47,755 nt of DNA from Gracilaria domingensis (GCA_022539475.1 VCMS01000156.1:130252-178006); one strand, 5' to 3'. Positions 10,899 to 21,717 are shown, counted from the stretch's first letter. Notes: generated from the sequence alone by a model not told the origin. A program made the numbers and translations.

Positions 10899-11452
10899 TG
10901 TGATATAGTACGTATCGGGAGAAAACCCGAAGCGGTCTTGAGGCGACGGAGTTGGCTGTGGCTCGAGGGAGCGACTGTAATGAATCCGTATGGGGAGTAA
11001 GGAGGAAGCACCGGGCGGTCAGCGGGGAGAGTGGGCGGTTGGTATCACCAAGCACGTTCAGGAGCGTGCAAAAGGGTACGAACGGCCTAATAAACCTTAT
11101 AGTACTCAGCTTAACGGCCTGTCGGTAGCGCCACGCGACGAACAAGACGTACGGCAAAGGGTGCTTGGAGTTTACAATGTGAGGTCATGGCGAGGTTGGG
11201 GTTCGCCTAAATATCAGGTAAACCCGCCTCTGTACGACCTCCAGATAGTGACTCACAGTACTATACTACGCCCGTCAACGTCCGACTGGCACACGTCTCC
11301 TACGTGCGCTCCCAAGTACACCTGGGTCTGACGTCCGATGCGGGGACAACTACGCGTACAAGTAACCGCTCGGGCCAGCCCTACACGTACGACACGGCAC
11401 TCCTAACAATCCACTCCGTCCGCGGCGATCAACCAGATCGTACTATACGACA
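10899..11452 (-). repeat. 5' LTR of element A
   Basis: Direct repeat of 366-917 with canonical TG...CA ends as seen on either strand. It contains the minus-strand promoter and R region by position; I could not pin down TATA or polyadenylation signals with certainty. It is followed by the TTGCC duplication. Confidence 0.93.
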
Positions 11453-11457
11453 TTGCC
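11453..11457. repeat. Target site duplication of element A, right copy
   Basis: TTGCC, identical to 361-365. Joining the flanks at one copy restores a continuous element B sequence running into the purine/pyrimidine tract next to B pol. Confidence 0.92.
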
Positions 11458-11473
11458 GGTTTTTCTCTTTTCT

Positions 11474-11505
11474 CTTCTTCTTCTTCTTCTTCTTCTTCTT
11501 CTTCT
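11474..11505. repeat. TTC/GAA microsatellite
   Basis: About ten perfect TTC triplets (GAA on the coding strand of element B). It lies between the B pol stop and the A insertion. Element C has a GAA/AG-rich purine run in the equivalent spacer near 43540-43610, so purine richness here is a shared trait. Confidence 0.9.
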
Positions 11506-11583
11506 GTGGTGTTCCGCTTGGGCGGTATTCCGCTTGGGCGGTAATTGCCCACGTAATGCGGTGTTCAATTCCCCATGGGGGTT

Positions 11584-14500
11584 TCAGCCTACTTGGGCCT
11601 TGTCCAGCGTGGCTGGTATCGCTGTCCGGGTTCTCCGGTGGTACTGTAGTAACTTCGACCGCGGTAAATGCTCGATTGGCTCGGGAGTGTCCTCTTCCGG
11701 AGGGTAGCCGTACCAGCGGACCTGGTACTCCAATTCTCTGTTGGAGTTGTATCCGTGTCCGACGATGCGGTCCATTACGAACTCCTTGTCGAAGGTCTCC
11801 CTCTCCGTGCTTTTAGCCGTTGAAGTTTCTCCTTCGGGAGCCTGAGCTTCACCTCCGCGGTTGCGCTCTCCGTTCCGGGTCGCCGGTAGGGCGTCTTGTA
11901 AACTGGGCGACTTATCCCTTGCTTGCCAAGGTTCCTCGTGTAGAGTCGTTGTTCCCGACGCGGGGTCACCTTCCACATCGCCGTCGGTCGTTCCGTCCTG
12001 CCAATCGGCTCTAACGGCGAGCTGCCGTAGCTCTCTGGGCTTGGGAAACCGTGGTAACGGTGAGCTTTCCGCTTGGCGGCGGTTCGGCGAGTGGTGCACC
12101 GTCACGTGCCGTGGTGGTGGTTCCACGCCTGCCTGGCACGTGACAGCTTTCCCTGCGCTTGCTTTAGAGTGCGTACTGTCAGCGACAGGTCTCCCGAGCT
12201 CCATCGGTTCTTCTGTAACATCGCCGTGGTCTACGGCGGCACTGTCAGCCTTGGGCGGCGGTTCTTCCGACTGGTAGGACACTTGTCGGTCTGTGCGCTC
12301 CCCATTGGCACTTGGGGTTGGCCTGGGCGCCGTGGCCTTGGTTGAGGCCTTCGCGCTTTGGTTCGGCGTTGCACCCTCCTGTCGAGGTTCTCCAGCGTTG
12401 TCTGGGAGGTCTCCCGTCAGGAGAGGTGCCTTGGGCACACGGTGCGGCGGCGTGTTGCGTTCCCCCGGTCTTCCGGTTATCCCCTCCATCGACTTCGAGG
12501 CTGGCTTCTCGCGTGCAGTGTTCCTCCGTTGCGGAGGCTGCTCCGTGCCCGGTACGGTCTTTCCGGCCGTACTATCCGGCGCGGGAGTCGGCAGTGTTGT
12601 CGCGCTTCGCGTTTCCCCTTGCGGGGTCTCCACGCCACGCGGCGAGAGCGGCGAAGAATCAGCATAAGCAGCGCCTTCCTCCCCCTCCTTAGCTTGAGCT
12701 GGGGGTGTGGAGAATAGTATCCCTGGTGGCAAGGCAATGCGAATACGCGCTGCCGAGCGAACAATCGCGGTCGGGTGTTTCTCCGGCTCGGTCGGGAGGT
12801 CAGCAAGACCACGCTCTGGGTGCGGTTGAATTGACAGTTGTTTTCGTCCCTCCGCTGCAACAGTGGGTGTTTCCTGTGTCGAGGCGATATCCGACGGTGC
12901 CGGTGACGAACTCAGGGATTCCAGCGTTGGTGCCAATACCACTCGATCGAGCGAAAAACGTTCGTGGGCTCCCTCGACATCGAGGACAACCGTTGTTTCG
13001 GTGGAGAACACTACCCGGTAAGGGCTATCAGCGATTAGGGACAACTTGTGCCGCTTTTCCTTCTCGGGGTTATAGTACTCCTTGCGGAGAAAAACGTAGT
13101 CGTTCTCCCGAATTGGAGTGGCATTCCGACGTACCCTGGCGTTGAAGTTCCGCTTATACGCGGCCTGCGCCTTAGCGAGGTTTCCCCGAACCTTCGGGAC
13201 GAAGCGAGTCAACCAGGCCTTCCAGGCGTCCCTGTGTGGACGGGGTGACGGGAATTTGTCCAACGTTGGTTGGGGTTCGAGAGCCACCGTTGGTGGTGTG
13301 CGCGAGAGCACTAACTCGAATGGCGAGAACTTCGTTGTGCGATGCACCTGCGTATTGTAGGCATACGTCACCGCATCGGTGTAGAGATCCCAGTCAGTTG
13401 GGTGTTCCGACACATATGTCCGCAATGCGTTTAACATCGTGCGGTTGAATCTCTCCACTTGCCCGTTGCTTTGCGGGTGATAAGTGGTCGTGAACCAATT
13501 CTGGATGTCCAGTATCCGGCATACGTCCTGGAAAAACTTCGCTGTGAACTGCGAGCCGTTATCCGATAACAAATCAATCGGTGGTCCGTAGACGAACACC
13601 CAGTGGGTGAAAAAGGCTTGTGCCACCGCACCAGCGGTAACCTTCGTTAGAGGTACCGTCCGCACTAGCTTCGAGAAGCGGTCCGTAAATACCAGTAAAA
13701 ACCGGTTGTTCCGACGTGTTCGGACGAACTCTCCGAGGATGTCAATCGCGACGAACTCAAGAGGTGCCCGTGGCGGGAAGAGAATCAATTGCTTGGAGTA
13801 CTTCCGCAGCTTTACGTGGTTCCTCGCGCAATCGGAGCATCCACGGACTGTGGTGTATGCGTCAAAGGCCATCGCTGGCCAGTAGAAGTCCCTGCGAAGA
13901 GTGTAGTAAAGCTTTCTTCCACCGGGGTGGCCTGATAACTTCGCATAGTGCGCTAACGTCAGAACTCGAGGTTGTAACGAGTGTGGCACCATAATTTGTG
14001 GTCTAGTTCCGACTGTTCGGATGAGATATCCCTGGTCGTTGGTTAGAAAGGGGATTTGAGCTCCACCGTTGATACGGGCGCGAATCTGTGTGCACTTCGG
14101 GTCCGTGTGTTGCTCACGGATTAACTTCTCTGGAGTGATTGGAACGAACGCTCCTGGCGCGGGTTCCGCGTCTGACGCGACCAAAATGGCATCGTAGATG
14201 CAGATCTCCGAGTCATCGTCGGTCTTTTCCCCCTCCCTCTCTTCAAGGAGGAAAGAGGGAATGTCCAGATCATCCACTGGTTCTGCCTCCACGCCTGTTG
14301 CCAGGCGGGAGAGAGCATCTGCCTGAGTGTTCAGGATTCCCTTCTTGTAATGCACCTCGAAGTCAAACTCCGAGAGACGCAGGCGCCACCGCATCAAGCG
14401 GCCAGAGGGCTCTGCGATGGAGAGGAGCCAGCGCAGCGCCACGTGATCGGTGTTGACCACAAAGTGGTTTCCTATCAGGTAGGGGCGAAGAGTCTGCAGT

Positions 14501-16842
14501 GCGCACACGACTGCAAGGCACTCTTTCTCGGGCACCGAGTAATTCTTCTCATGAACATTGAGGCTTCCTGACCAAAATCCGATTGGTACACGATTCCCAT
14601 TGTCAGTGGTCTGGAACAATGTACAACCGATCTGGTTGTTGCTGGCATCTGTATCCACTTCGTACGTCAATCCCGACTTCGGTAGGGCTAACACCGGGGG
14701 TGAGGTGACGGCATCAACTAGGGATGAGAACGCCCCTGCCTCAGGGTCCCCAAATGGTTCCAGCTTAACTGATTTCCCCTTTCGAAGTATGGAGTTCAAC
14801 GGGGCTGCGATGTCCGCGAAGCGCGGTATGAAACGTCGGTAGACGTTGCAAAGACCGAGGAAGGATCGGAGTTCTGTCTGCGTCGTCGGGTGTTTGGCCT
14901 CCTTGAGGGATTTCACACGCAAGTCGTGGATCGACAGACGTCCCGGACGGATAATGTGTCCGAGATTCTTCACGGTGGATGTGAAGAACTCACACTTCTT
15001 CAGCTTGAGGGTTATACCTGCGTCCTGCAGTACTCGCACTACTTCCTGTACATGGCCCAGGTGCTCGTCCAAGTTACTGGAGAATATTATAATATCGTCC
15101 AGGTAGACCAGGCAGCTTTTCCACTTAAAGCGGGCAAGTAGGATGTCCACCGCTCGCTGGAAGGTGGCGGTAGCATTCGTTAATCCGAATGGCATCCGCT
15201 TAAAGCGGTAGAGCCCCTGGTGGCAGACAAACGCTGTCTTATCCCGGTCCTGTTCCCTGACAGGGACTTGCCAGTATCCCCAGTTTGCGTCTAGGGTCGT
15301 GAACACTCTCGCGCTCCCAAGCGAGTCGATACACTCCTCCATCCGAGGGATGGGATAAACGTCCTTGACGGTGACCGCGTGGAGCTTGCGGTAATCAATA
15401 CAGAACCTCCACGAGCCGTCAGCCTTGGGAGCCAACACTACCGGCGATGCCCAGGGCGACTGAGCCGGTTCCATCACTCCGGCGCGGAGCATCTTCTCGA
15501 CTTGAGTCTTCTCTTCCTCCCAAGCTGTCGGTCGAGCCCTGTAAGGGTGCTGGGAAATGGGCCGGGTATCCGGGAGTAAGTCGATCCGGTGTTCGGTAAT
15601 CCCAATCTTCCCAAGGGAGCCGTCCCACATCGGGGTGAACTCACGGAGCATGTCCCGCAACTGATGTCGGTGAGATTCCGGGACATGGGAGAAGTCCAGT
15701 GCCTCCAGTTCCTCGATGGGGTTCTTCGCTGGTTCCGCCTCTTGCGGCTTCAACTCTCCCTCACGTGGGATTAACATCTCGTCTCTCGCCAAGTTCGGTT
15801 CCTCCTCTGCCTGGGGTAGAGAGCTGTGATGCCCCGCGTCTCCCGACAAGTTTGCGGCATGTTCTCCCGAAGGAGGCGAGTGAGAGGAATTAACACCTTC
15901 CTCCTCCCCCTCCCTAGGGTTGACGAGCCCGAGGATCTCGGCGCCGGAGACCTTAGTAGGGATCATGGCCACCGGGTGTGGGAGTGCCGAGCCGATGACT
16001 TGGTTCTTCACCAACCACTGTTGGACGGGGCTGAAGTTGGCCACCAGTACCCTGAAGGGTTTCTCGGGTTCGACGAGGACAATCCCGTTTGCCAACGCGA
16101 GTTGGTTCTTCTCATACAGCTGAGGTGACGGTTGTACCGTCTGTAGGCCGTGTCGAGCGGAAGTTACCGGGACCTATACTTGCGTTCCGGGTGGAAGACA
16201 AGTCGATCGCGCCACACGGATCTTCGTAGAGGGACGCCCTGTCTCCTGAGGTTCCTGCGCCGCTGGTAGCGGGACTTGCTTCTTCACGGCTCGGCGAAGC
16301 GGCTTCCGAGTAGTCGGGATGGTGGTTCCGTTCACCAGTTCGACGGTTTTGTCCCGCGTTCGAATTGCTTCGACGAAGCGGTCACAGAAGTCACATCCCA
16401 GAATGACTGGGGCTGCAAGAGCTCGACATACGAGAAAAGACAACTGCACGAGGCAGCGCCCTAATCTCACCCTGAGGTCGATCGTACCCACGAGCGAGAT
16501 GGGTTTGTTGTTCGCATCGGCGATGTCCATCTCCGGCGGGGGGCGCACGAGAGACTGCAGCTGCGGAGGTAGTAACGAGTGAACCAAAAAATTGGGCCCG
16601 GCGCCCGTATCGAGAACGGATAACTGCCGAACCATATACTTATCGGAAACCCCTAGGTCGGCGTAAACTTTATAATTTCGTTTCGCCATGACCAGGACTC
16701 TGTCCGGAATAGGGAGATTTTTAGATCGTACCCACGGGCGACGGAGAACAGTTAACTGTTTCGAGTCCATGTCAGTGGTCGCCATCTTTCTGGTGAGGAT
16801 TTTGACCGGGGAGCGAGGCTCAGGCGCCTCGGGCGCCTCCAA
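11584..16842 (-). pseudogene. pol: Element B pol polyprotein with C-terminal chromodomain, one nonsense codon
   Basis: One continuous frame of about 1750 codons interrupted only by a TAG at 16174-16176. Element C has Trp at this place (QVWVTITTK), so TGG to TAG is likely. Protease has LSVLDTGAGPN. In the 1503-residue downstream part: RT with YLDD at 331-334; RNase H with the DTDAS motif at 481-485 and HTD-like NTDH near 548-551; integrase zinc-binding residues H716, H723, C753, C756 and catalytic D785, D845, E881 (DD35E). Then comes a long Pro/Glu/Thr/Ser-rich linker of about 350 residues and a chromodomain at about 1437-1490 (DRIVGHGYNSN, YQVRWYGYPPEED). All catalytic residues survive, so readthrough or reversion would give a full polyprotein. 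Confidence 0.92.
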
Positions 16843-16886
16843 CCTCGGCTCTGGAGGTGCCTCTCCATGAGAGGAGACTCCCGCAC

Positions 16887-16898
16887 TCAGTTTTTCTG
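16887..16898 (-). promoter_or_regulatory. Candidate -1 frameshift site at the gag/pol junction of element B
   Basis: Minus strand CAG-AAA-AAC-TGA (gag frame, with stop). The pol frame is -1 and is open from here through the first pol Met at 16842. The -1 reading gives EKLSAGVSSHGEAPPEP, which aligns with EKLTSGVSPTGGAPSEP from element C, so the frame is translated. G-AAA-AAC is an imperfect slippery heptamer; downstream structure not tested. Confidence 0.6.
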
Positions 16899-18962
16899 AG
16901 CACTACGGCTGGTTTGCGGCGCAGGAGTAGCAATAGAAGCTTCCATACTGCCGTTTCCTCCTCGGGGAGGGCGAGGGTCCCTGTCCTGTAACGGGGGTCC
17001 CGAATATGGTTTCGGCATCCCGTTCTTGGCGTTTTCATAAGACCAAGTAGGAACCCTAGCCTTCTCGGCTGGGGATAACGACTCGTACTGAGATACCACT
17101 TTTGCCATATCCCTAATAGGGTGGAGACAGTTCGTGGCGATGTGTCCCGGCTTATAACAAATGTGACATATAAGCTGGCGAAGAAAGTCCGCGTTAGGCG
17201 GTCGACGGTCCTGTCGGGGGTACGGATCCCTCCATCCAGGGCGTTGACTGCGCATCCCATTAGAGTGGGGAACCGGGAATGCCCGAACATGGGTCCCACC
17301 ATATAGGGCGGGGTCCACGTCGTCAGTAGATGGGTCTGTTGTGGAAGGGAGCTCCGTAGTGGGTAAGGAGCCGTCGCCTTGTAGTAGGTTGACGTTATCG
17401 TACTCCTCTGGAGCTGAGCCTCTCGTGAGGGACACTGACGGTGAGCGAGACTCCATATAGAGGGCCTTTTGGGGTTGCCCCTTTGGTCCCCTCCGAGCTC
17501 GGAGTGCATCACCCTCGGCTTGGGCGAACTGTACCAGTTCAAGGTACGTGATCTTCCGTCGTTCCTCGCGATGGCGGGCCACGAGTGTCCTGATAGCCGG
17601 GCTGGGTCCATCAACAAACATGGAGCACTTCTCCCTTGCGGAGTACACGTTGCCACAACGCTGGAAAGCCTTGTTCAACCTTGTGGAGTAGGTGATTTCC
17701 GTTTCATCCGATTTCTGCTTTGTGTCTCGTAGTGCGAGGACAGCGTGCTGGATGGCAGTACCAGTTGCGTAGGACCTCAAAAGGTACTGCACTGCTTCCG
17801 GCCAGCAGGTGACTCCCCCCTCGGAGGCTCGCGACGAACCGCGGACCGAATTGAATTGGTCCTCGGCTATTCCCTTCAAGAAGTAGGGGAGAGCTATGTA
17901 AGCTTGGGCCTCACTCATGAGGAGGATCTCCGCCTCCGTAACAAAACGGGCTAAGAAATCCAACACTAGGATTGGGTCCTCTCCGGAGAACTTGCTGTAC
18001 TTCAGGGTCAGTTCCAGGCGTCGGATACAATCCTTCACTCTGGCCGTCCCCCTTGGGGTTCGCACTCCACTTGAGTCCTCCAACCGGTAATATCGGTACG
18101 AGAGCAGCTTCCGATATAAAAGGTTAGTCGGCTTCAATTCCTTAAGACCAAGATGTTTCCGTCCCTTCTCCCGACGTGAGGGGCCCGAGGCCGGCTCGGT
18201 TACCTCCGACTTAGTCGGTCGACTCCATGAGGAGACCCTTACTTCATCCACAGAGGAGTCAGAGGTCGAACTGCGATCCGAGTCCGATTCTGACGAGGAG
18301 TTAAGGGGCGAATCTACCTCTAACTTGACTTTCTTCTTCGACTTCCGCGGTTGGCGGCCCTCCTGGCAGTGGGATCTCCGAGATTCTTCGGCATCGAAAC
18401 CACCCGGTGGTGGAGCATCGGCGACGATAACTGCCTCCATCGTTTCCATGCGGGCTGCTAGGCGGCTGACAAGCTCGGAATCGTCCCTGCGAAGGGCTTC
18501 CGACACCTGTCGGTCTTCCATCAACTGATTTACGTCAGATCTCAGCACACGAATGACGTCTGTGTCGTCCCGCATAGTCGAATCATGGAGTCGACTGCGG
18601 AGCGACGTAATCTCCTGAATCAGGTTCACCTGCGAGTTCTGCAGAATCCTCACTTGTGCCTCCAATTCTCGGAGTGTATACCCGTCTGACTTCGACGACA
18701 GGGCTTGCACCGCCGCTGCGGGATCAGCCAGTTCTTGAGCTTGTTGTTGGGGGGTACCGTTACTGGTTGAACGGGCGCCCCGCGAAGCAGGGCCTGGTTC
18801 ATCATTTCCCGGGACGTTAAGGGCATCCCGCGGAAGCGGTGGCAGACTCTGGGGTAAGCCGGAGGTTCCGGGCGGACCAGCAGAGCCGGGGACCGAGCCC
18901 GTCCTAGAACAGTTATTCTGGGAGCGATTCAAGGACGAATGATTATTGTTCGAAGTCGACAT
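16887..18962 (-). CDS. gag: Element B Gag
   Basis: Intact 691-residue frame starting MSTSNNNHSS, 124 bp inside the primer-binding site. Order: Ser/Pro-rich N-terminus; a predicted coiled coil at about 97-175 (heptads around LREL, LIQEITSLRSRL, VIRVLRSDVNQLM); an acidic-serine tract at about 215-240; the GRKHLGLKELKPTN...YRYYRLED block shared with C; the Gag core starting at FSGEDPILVLDFLARF (325-340); and a canonical CCHC zinc knuckle CHICYKPGHIATNC at 599-612 (C599, C602, H607, C612). It forms the particle and binds RNA. It ends KN-stop in a 12-nt context identical to element C. Confidence 0.92.
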   Translation of the reverse strand: MSTSNNNHSSLNRSQNNCSRTGSVPGSAGPPGTSGLPQSLPPLPRDALNVPGNDEPGPASRGARSTSNGTPQQQAQELADPAAAVQALSSKSDGYTLRELEAQVRILQNSQVNLIQEITSLRSRLHDSTMRDDTDVIRVLRSDVNQLMEDRQVSEALRRDDSELVSRLAARMETMEAVIVADAPPPGGFDAEESRRSHCQEGRQPRKSKKKVKLEVDSPLNSSSESDSDRSSTSDSSVDEVRVSSWSRPTKSEVTEPASGPSRREKGRKHLGLKELKPTNLLYRKLLSYRYYRLEDSSGVRTPRGTARVKDCIRRLELTLKYSKFSGEDPILVLDFLARFVTEAEILLMSEAQAYIALPYFLKGIAEDQFNSVRGSSRASEGGVTCWPEAVQYLLRSYATGTAIQHAVLALRDTKQKSDETEITYSTRLNKAFQRCGNVYSAREKCSMFVDGPSPAIRTLVARHREERRKITYLELVQFAQAEGDALRARRGPKGQPQKALYMESRSPSVSLTRGSAPEEYDNVNLLQGDGSLPTTELPSTTDPSTDDVDPALYGGTHVRAFPVPHSNGMRSQRPGWRDPYPRQDRRPPNADFLRQLICHICYKPGHIATNCLHPIRDMAKVVSQYESLSPAEKARVPTWSYENAKNGMPKPYSGPPLQDRDPRPPRGGNGSMEASIATPAPQTSRSAQKN

Positions 18963-19085
18963 CCTTCCGAAACGATCGGGCCACTGAAGAATCAGGTAAG
19001 CTTCCTTGCAAAGAGGTTAACGGGAAACAACTCCGCTAAGCGGTTCTTCCAGACTCCAGAAGTGAGGAAAAACTCCAGATTCGAT

Positions 19086-19103
19086 TTCTAGGTCGGGAGA
19101 CCA
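19086..19103 (-). promoter_or_regulatory. Primer-binding site of element B
   Basis: Minus strand TGGTCTCCCGACCTAGAA, two bases from the inferred LTR end (TGTGG at 19106). It is identical over 18 nt to the sites of A and C. Confidence 0.85.
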
Positions 19104-19105
19104 CT

Positions 19106-19907
19106 TGTGGAGCAAAACCACTCCGCGGAAGGAGACAAAAACCACCCGCGTGCGCGGCACTCTCAAGGTGTTCAGCCTTGCTCCCTATGAAGGGGTGGCG
19201 CAGCGGAAGAGCCCTCCGGTGAGGTCGACACGTGCCGGGCGTAACTCCGGGCGACCTCTTCCTGACTTGCAGACGGAGGTGAGTCAGGAGGATCCACGAA
19301 TGTGGTGGGCCCGATGAGGCGGGGGCACACCACCAGAGTGGGAAGATCCGAATTAGCGGGGATAAAAAGGGGAAAGGAACGGGGAAATTGGGCCGTGTAC
19401 GCGGGACACAAACCCAGGAAGCAGGGGTGGATGGCGAAAACAGCGCTGGATATACCTGTATACACAGGGCGGAACACACCACAACGGTGGGTAAACAACG
19501 TAAGAGTAACAACACAGGAACAAACAATAAAAGCAGTAAGTAATACCGTAGCGTGCGGACAGTGGTTCCTTGGCGAGCAAGGGGGGATGACTACACCGGA
19601 GTAGTGGCGATATTCTCCACAATGGAGTAGAACCGTTCACCAGCGGAACTAGTTAGAGCCAAGATTCCCCTTGTTGGGGTTTACTTAGTGAGGGCGACGG
19701 CGGTCGCCGTCGCCTAAATATTGGCACTAAGCTACTCTAGACTACTAGTCACTGCTGGCACCGTGGCCCGTATTGGCCGAGTGTGCCTCACTGTACCCCC
19801 TTGACTCACGGGGCGTCCGCCAGGGGCGGCCACACTTAACGTGTCCGGAAACTATACCCTTCTCCGGTAAGCTCCCAAAATGGGCCAATCCTCCCTACCG
19901 ATACTCA
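19106..19907 (-). repeat. 5' LTR of element B
   Basis: Begins TGTGGAGCAA next to the primer-binding site and is taken to end at the CA of ...GATACTCA at 19906-19907, giving about 802 bp. The outer end is inferred because no second LTR is inside the window. The inner 200 bp resemble an LTR fragment at 34546-34740 (shared GCTCCCTAT, CCCTCCGGT and TCCGGGC blocks). Short frames in it, including a hydrophobic one on the minus strand, look spurious. Confidence 0.65.
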
Positions 19908-20343
19908 TAACCGAGGGTCGTCTGTCTCTTGCAGATGCTAGTTTTTGGCGAGGGTCGTCCAGAAAGTGGCAAAGGTCGTCCAGTAAATTTTTTGAAAAAA
20001 TATCGAGATCAATTATTTCAAAATTTGAAGATAATTGCTTGGGTCGTCCAGAATCGCTGTGCAGTAAATACTGGTGGGTTTTCCACTCGTGCTAGTTTTT
20101 TAGTCGAGGGCTACCTGAACGGTATTTCGCGAAGTCTAGGTTCAGTTTCCATTAAGGTGCACATTACACGATATCTTCTGCCGAATGATACCCTGCAACG
20201 CATGGAATACTGTTGCTAGTACAGATGATGTCCATTATGAAATCATACCGTTTTATTCGTATCTATTCTTCTATCGACCGCTTTTGCTAACCACTACTTC
20301 GCTATATTACATGTACCATTTTCCCATGATGAAGCGGGTGTAG

Positions 20344-21348
20344 GCGCAATCTGCGTCAGATGCCGCAGACTGCACCTCCACCAAAGTGCGTTATCGGTAG
20401 AACAAATACGCACTCCGAGAGGATGAGGAGCGAAGCGCCTCATCCTCTCCGTTCCTCATGTAGGGAACCATGCCCAGATGCATGGTTCCCTACTTGAGGA
20501 ACCTGCACCTGCAACTCGTGAGCTACGTCCGCATCAAAAGTCATTTACCTGTATACGCAAGCTGAAAGTATCCATAAGTTAGTCAATGCTCCGTTGGATA
20601 CATTTGAAATGCGATGAAACGTACCATTGATAAAACAAAACAGAAACGTTGCGCTAGAAAAGTCGAGGAACCTAGTAACTCGCAAAAGGAAGAAGAAGCA
20701 GGAAAGGGATCGGTTAGATTACCAGCCCACCATCATCGTAAAGCGCGAAAGGTGTCGGAGCGAGAACTCACAATCAAGGACAACAAGAATGCTCATGCAG
20801 CAAACATACCGCAAGATGCGATAAACGAGAGAGCAGCCTATGTCCCAACCAAGTACCAGAATCGTCTATCCCGAACACTCAGAGATCCAAGATCGCCAAG
20901 AAACCAACTTGGTTTGCTGCGCAATAGGCTCTAGCTTCTCGCGTCTTGCGCTACTTTTGAAAAGTAGCGCAAGAGGCGAAGGTAGAGCCTATGGCGCAAC
21001 GAAATGAACCATTGTTCGCGTACTTACAGTCGTCGCTTTGGGTTGCCGGGTTCCCGTTTTCACCCTTCAACTCGTTCTATATCTTGAAGAAATAGAAGAA
21101 GTTGAGGATGAAAACGGGAATTCGGTAACCCAAAGCTTATTTCCTGCCGTTTGCATGTCGCAGAGCGCGAAGAAACGTGGTGAGGATTGGTTAGTTTAGA
21201 GGAAAGATACGTGGAAGGATATGGAAGAACGTACGAATAGACTGCACGGAACACATCCGTGAGATACGGATGACTCCGTCCTACTTTTTTCCGCCCTGTA
21301 CTTTAAGGAGCCTCCATAAGGTAGAGGGAGGAAAAAAGAAGGACGGAG
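20344..21348. repeat. Array of six long hairpins upstream of the transposase
   Basis: Imperfect inverted repeats at 20344-20373, 20417-20449 (GAGAGGATGAGG arms), 20454-20499, 20918-20998 (arms about 37 bp, one-base loop at 20959), 21035-21136 and 21274-21348. Spacers between them are ordinary sequence. Copy 2 has the same series, but some arms are missing there, for example the left arm of the fourth and the right arm of the fifth, while others pair better than in copy 1. Could be subterminal transposase-binding repeats, a nest of small foldback elements, or an RNA with structure. Function unknown. Confidence 0.85.
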
Positions 21349-21717
21349 CGGAGTATAACGCGAGGATGTGGATGGCATGGATCACGACGGTAACAGAAGG
21401 TCGGACGTCGGACGGGCGGCGGCGGCGGCGAAGGGAAGAGATTTATTTTTCTGTGCGAGATTGGACAGGTGTACAGCCTACAAAGTTGGAAAACCACAGG
21501 GTTATAACCAGTGGTAGATAATACGAGACGTACACCCTTGTGTTGAGGTCGACGTGTATCTACGTTCCTTTTTGAACGAAAGCACGTGATTTAAACTCAA
21601 AATATATTCTCCGTTCTCAGCATGACGTCGATATTGACTGTCACTCGACCTCCTTCTCCCTTCGGACGACCTTCCCTTGCAGTCTTTGTCGTCGTTTCTC
21701 GTTCATTTCTTCTTCTA

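Larger units (their letters stand above)
366..11452 (-). mobile_element. Ty3/Gypsy chromodomain retrotransposon A, complete but pol-defective, nested in B
   Basis: Bounded by two LTRs of about 553 bp (366-917 and 10899-11452) and a perfect TTGCC duplication. On the minus strand it carries gag (10832-8634), a pol region (8616-4351) that ends in a chromodomain, and on the plus strand a broken antisense ORF (1918-4252). By-eye LTR comparison gives about six or seven substitutions and two single-base indels, so insertion was relatively recent, yet pol and the antisense ORF carry several frameshifts. It was probably mobilised by proteins of an intact relative, or the sequence has homopolymer errors. 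A is a different lineage from B and C: the LTRs do not align by eye, and the gag is distinct but related. Confidence 0.93.
1..19907 (-). mobile_element. Ty3/Gypsy chromodomain retrotransposon B (3' end outside window, interrupted by element A)
   Basis: Read from the minus strand it shows a 5' LTR (19106-19907), primer-binding site, gag, pol in the order protease, reverse transcriptase, RNase H, integrase, chromodomain, then an antisense ORF whose 3' end is at 283. Integrase after RNase H defines Ty3/Gypsy; the terminal chromodomain is the chromovirus hallmark. Element A (366-11452) interrupts it between the pol terminus and the antisense ORF, flanked by TTGCC on both sides. B's own 3' LTR and the start of its antisense ORF lie left of base 1. 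Coding capacity is nearly whole, with one nonsense codon in pol. The outer LTR limit at 19907 is inferred from a terminal CA and is less certain. Confidence 0.88.

Noticed and set aside
19036..19527. Hydrophobic minus-strand frame that could be a membrane protein
   Set aside because: It lies in the LTR and primer-binding region of element B, with no relative in the other elements.
20614..20934. Lys/Arg-rich frame in transposon copy 1
   Set aside because: The counterpart in copy 2 is shorter, duplicated and diverges without respect for codons; it lies among hairpins.
20344..21348. CRISPR-like array (repeats with spacers)
   Set aside because: Hairpins differ in sequence from one another and spacers are irregular; eukaryotic context.
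21622..21717. Hydrophobic N-terminal extension of the transposase as a signal peptide
   Set aside because: The ATG is absent in copy 2, while the ATG at 21718/47066 is shared.
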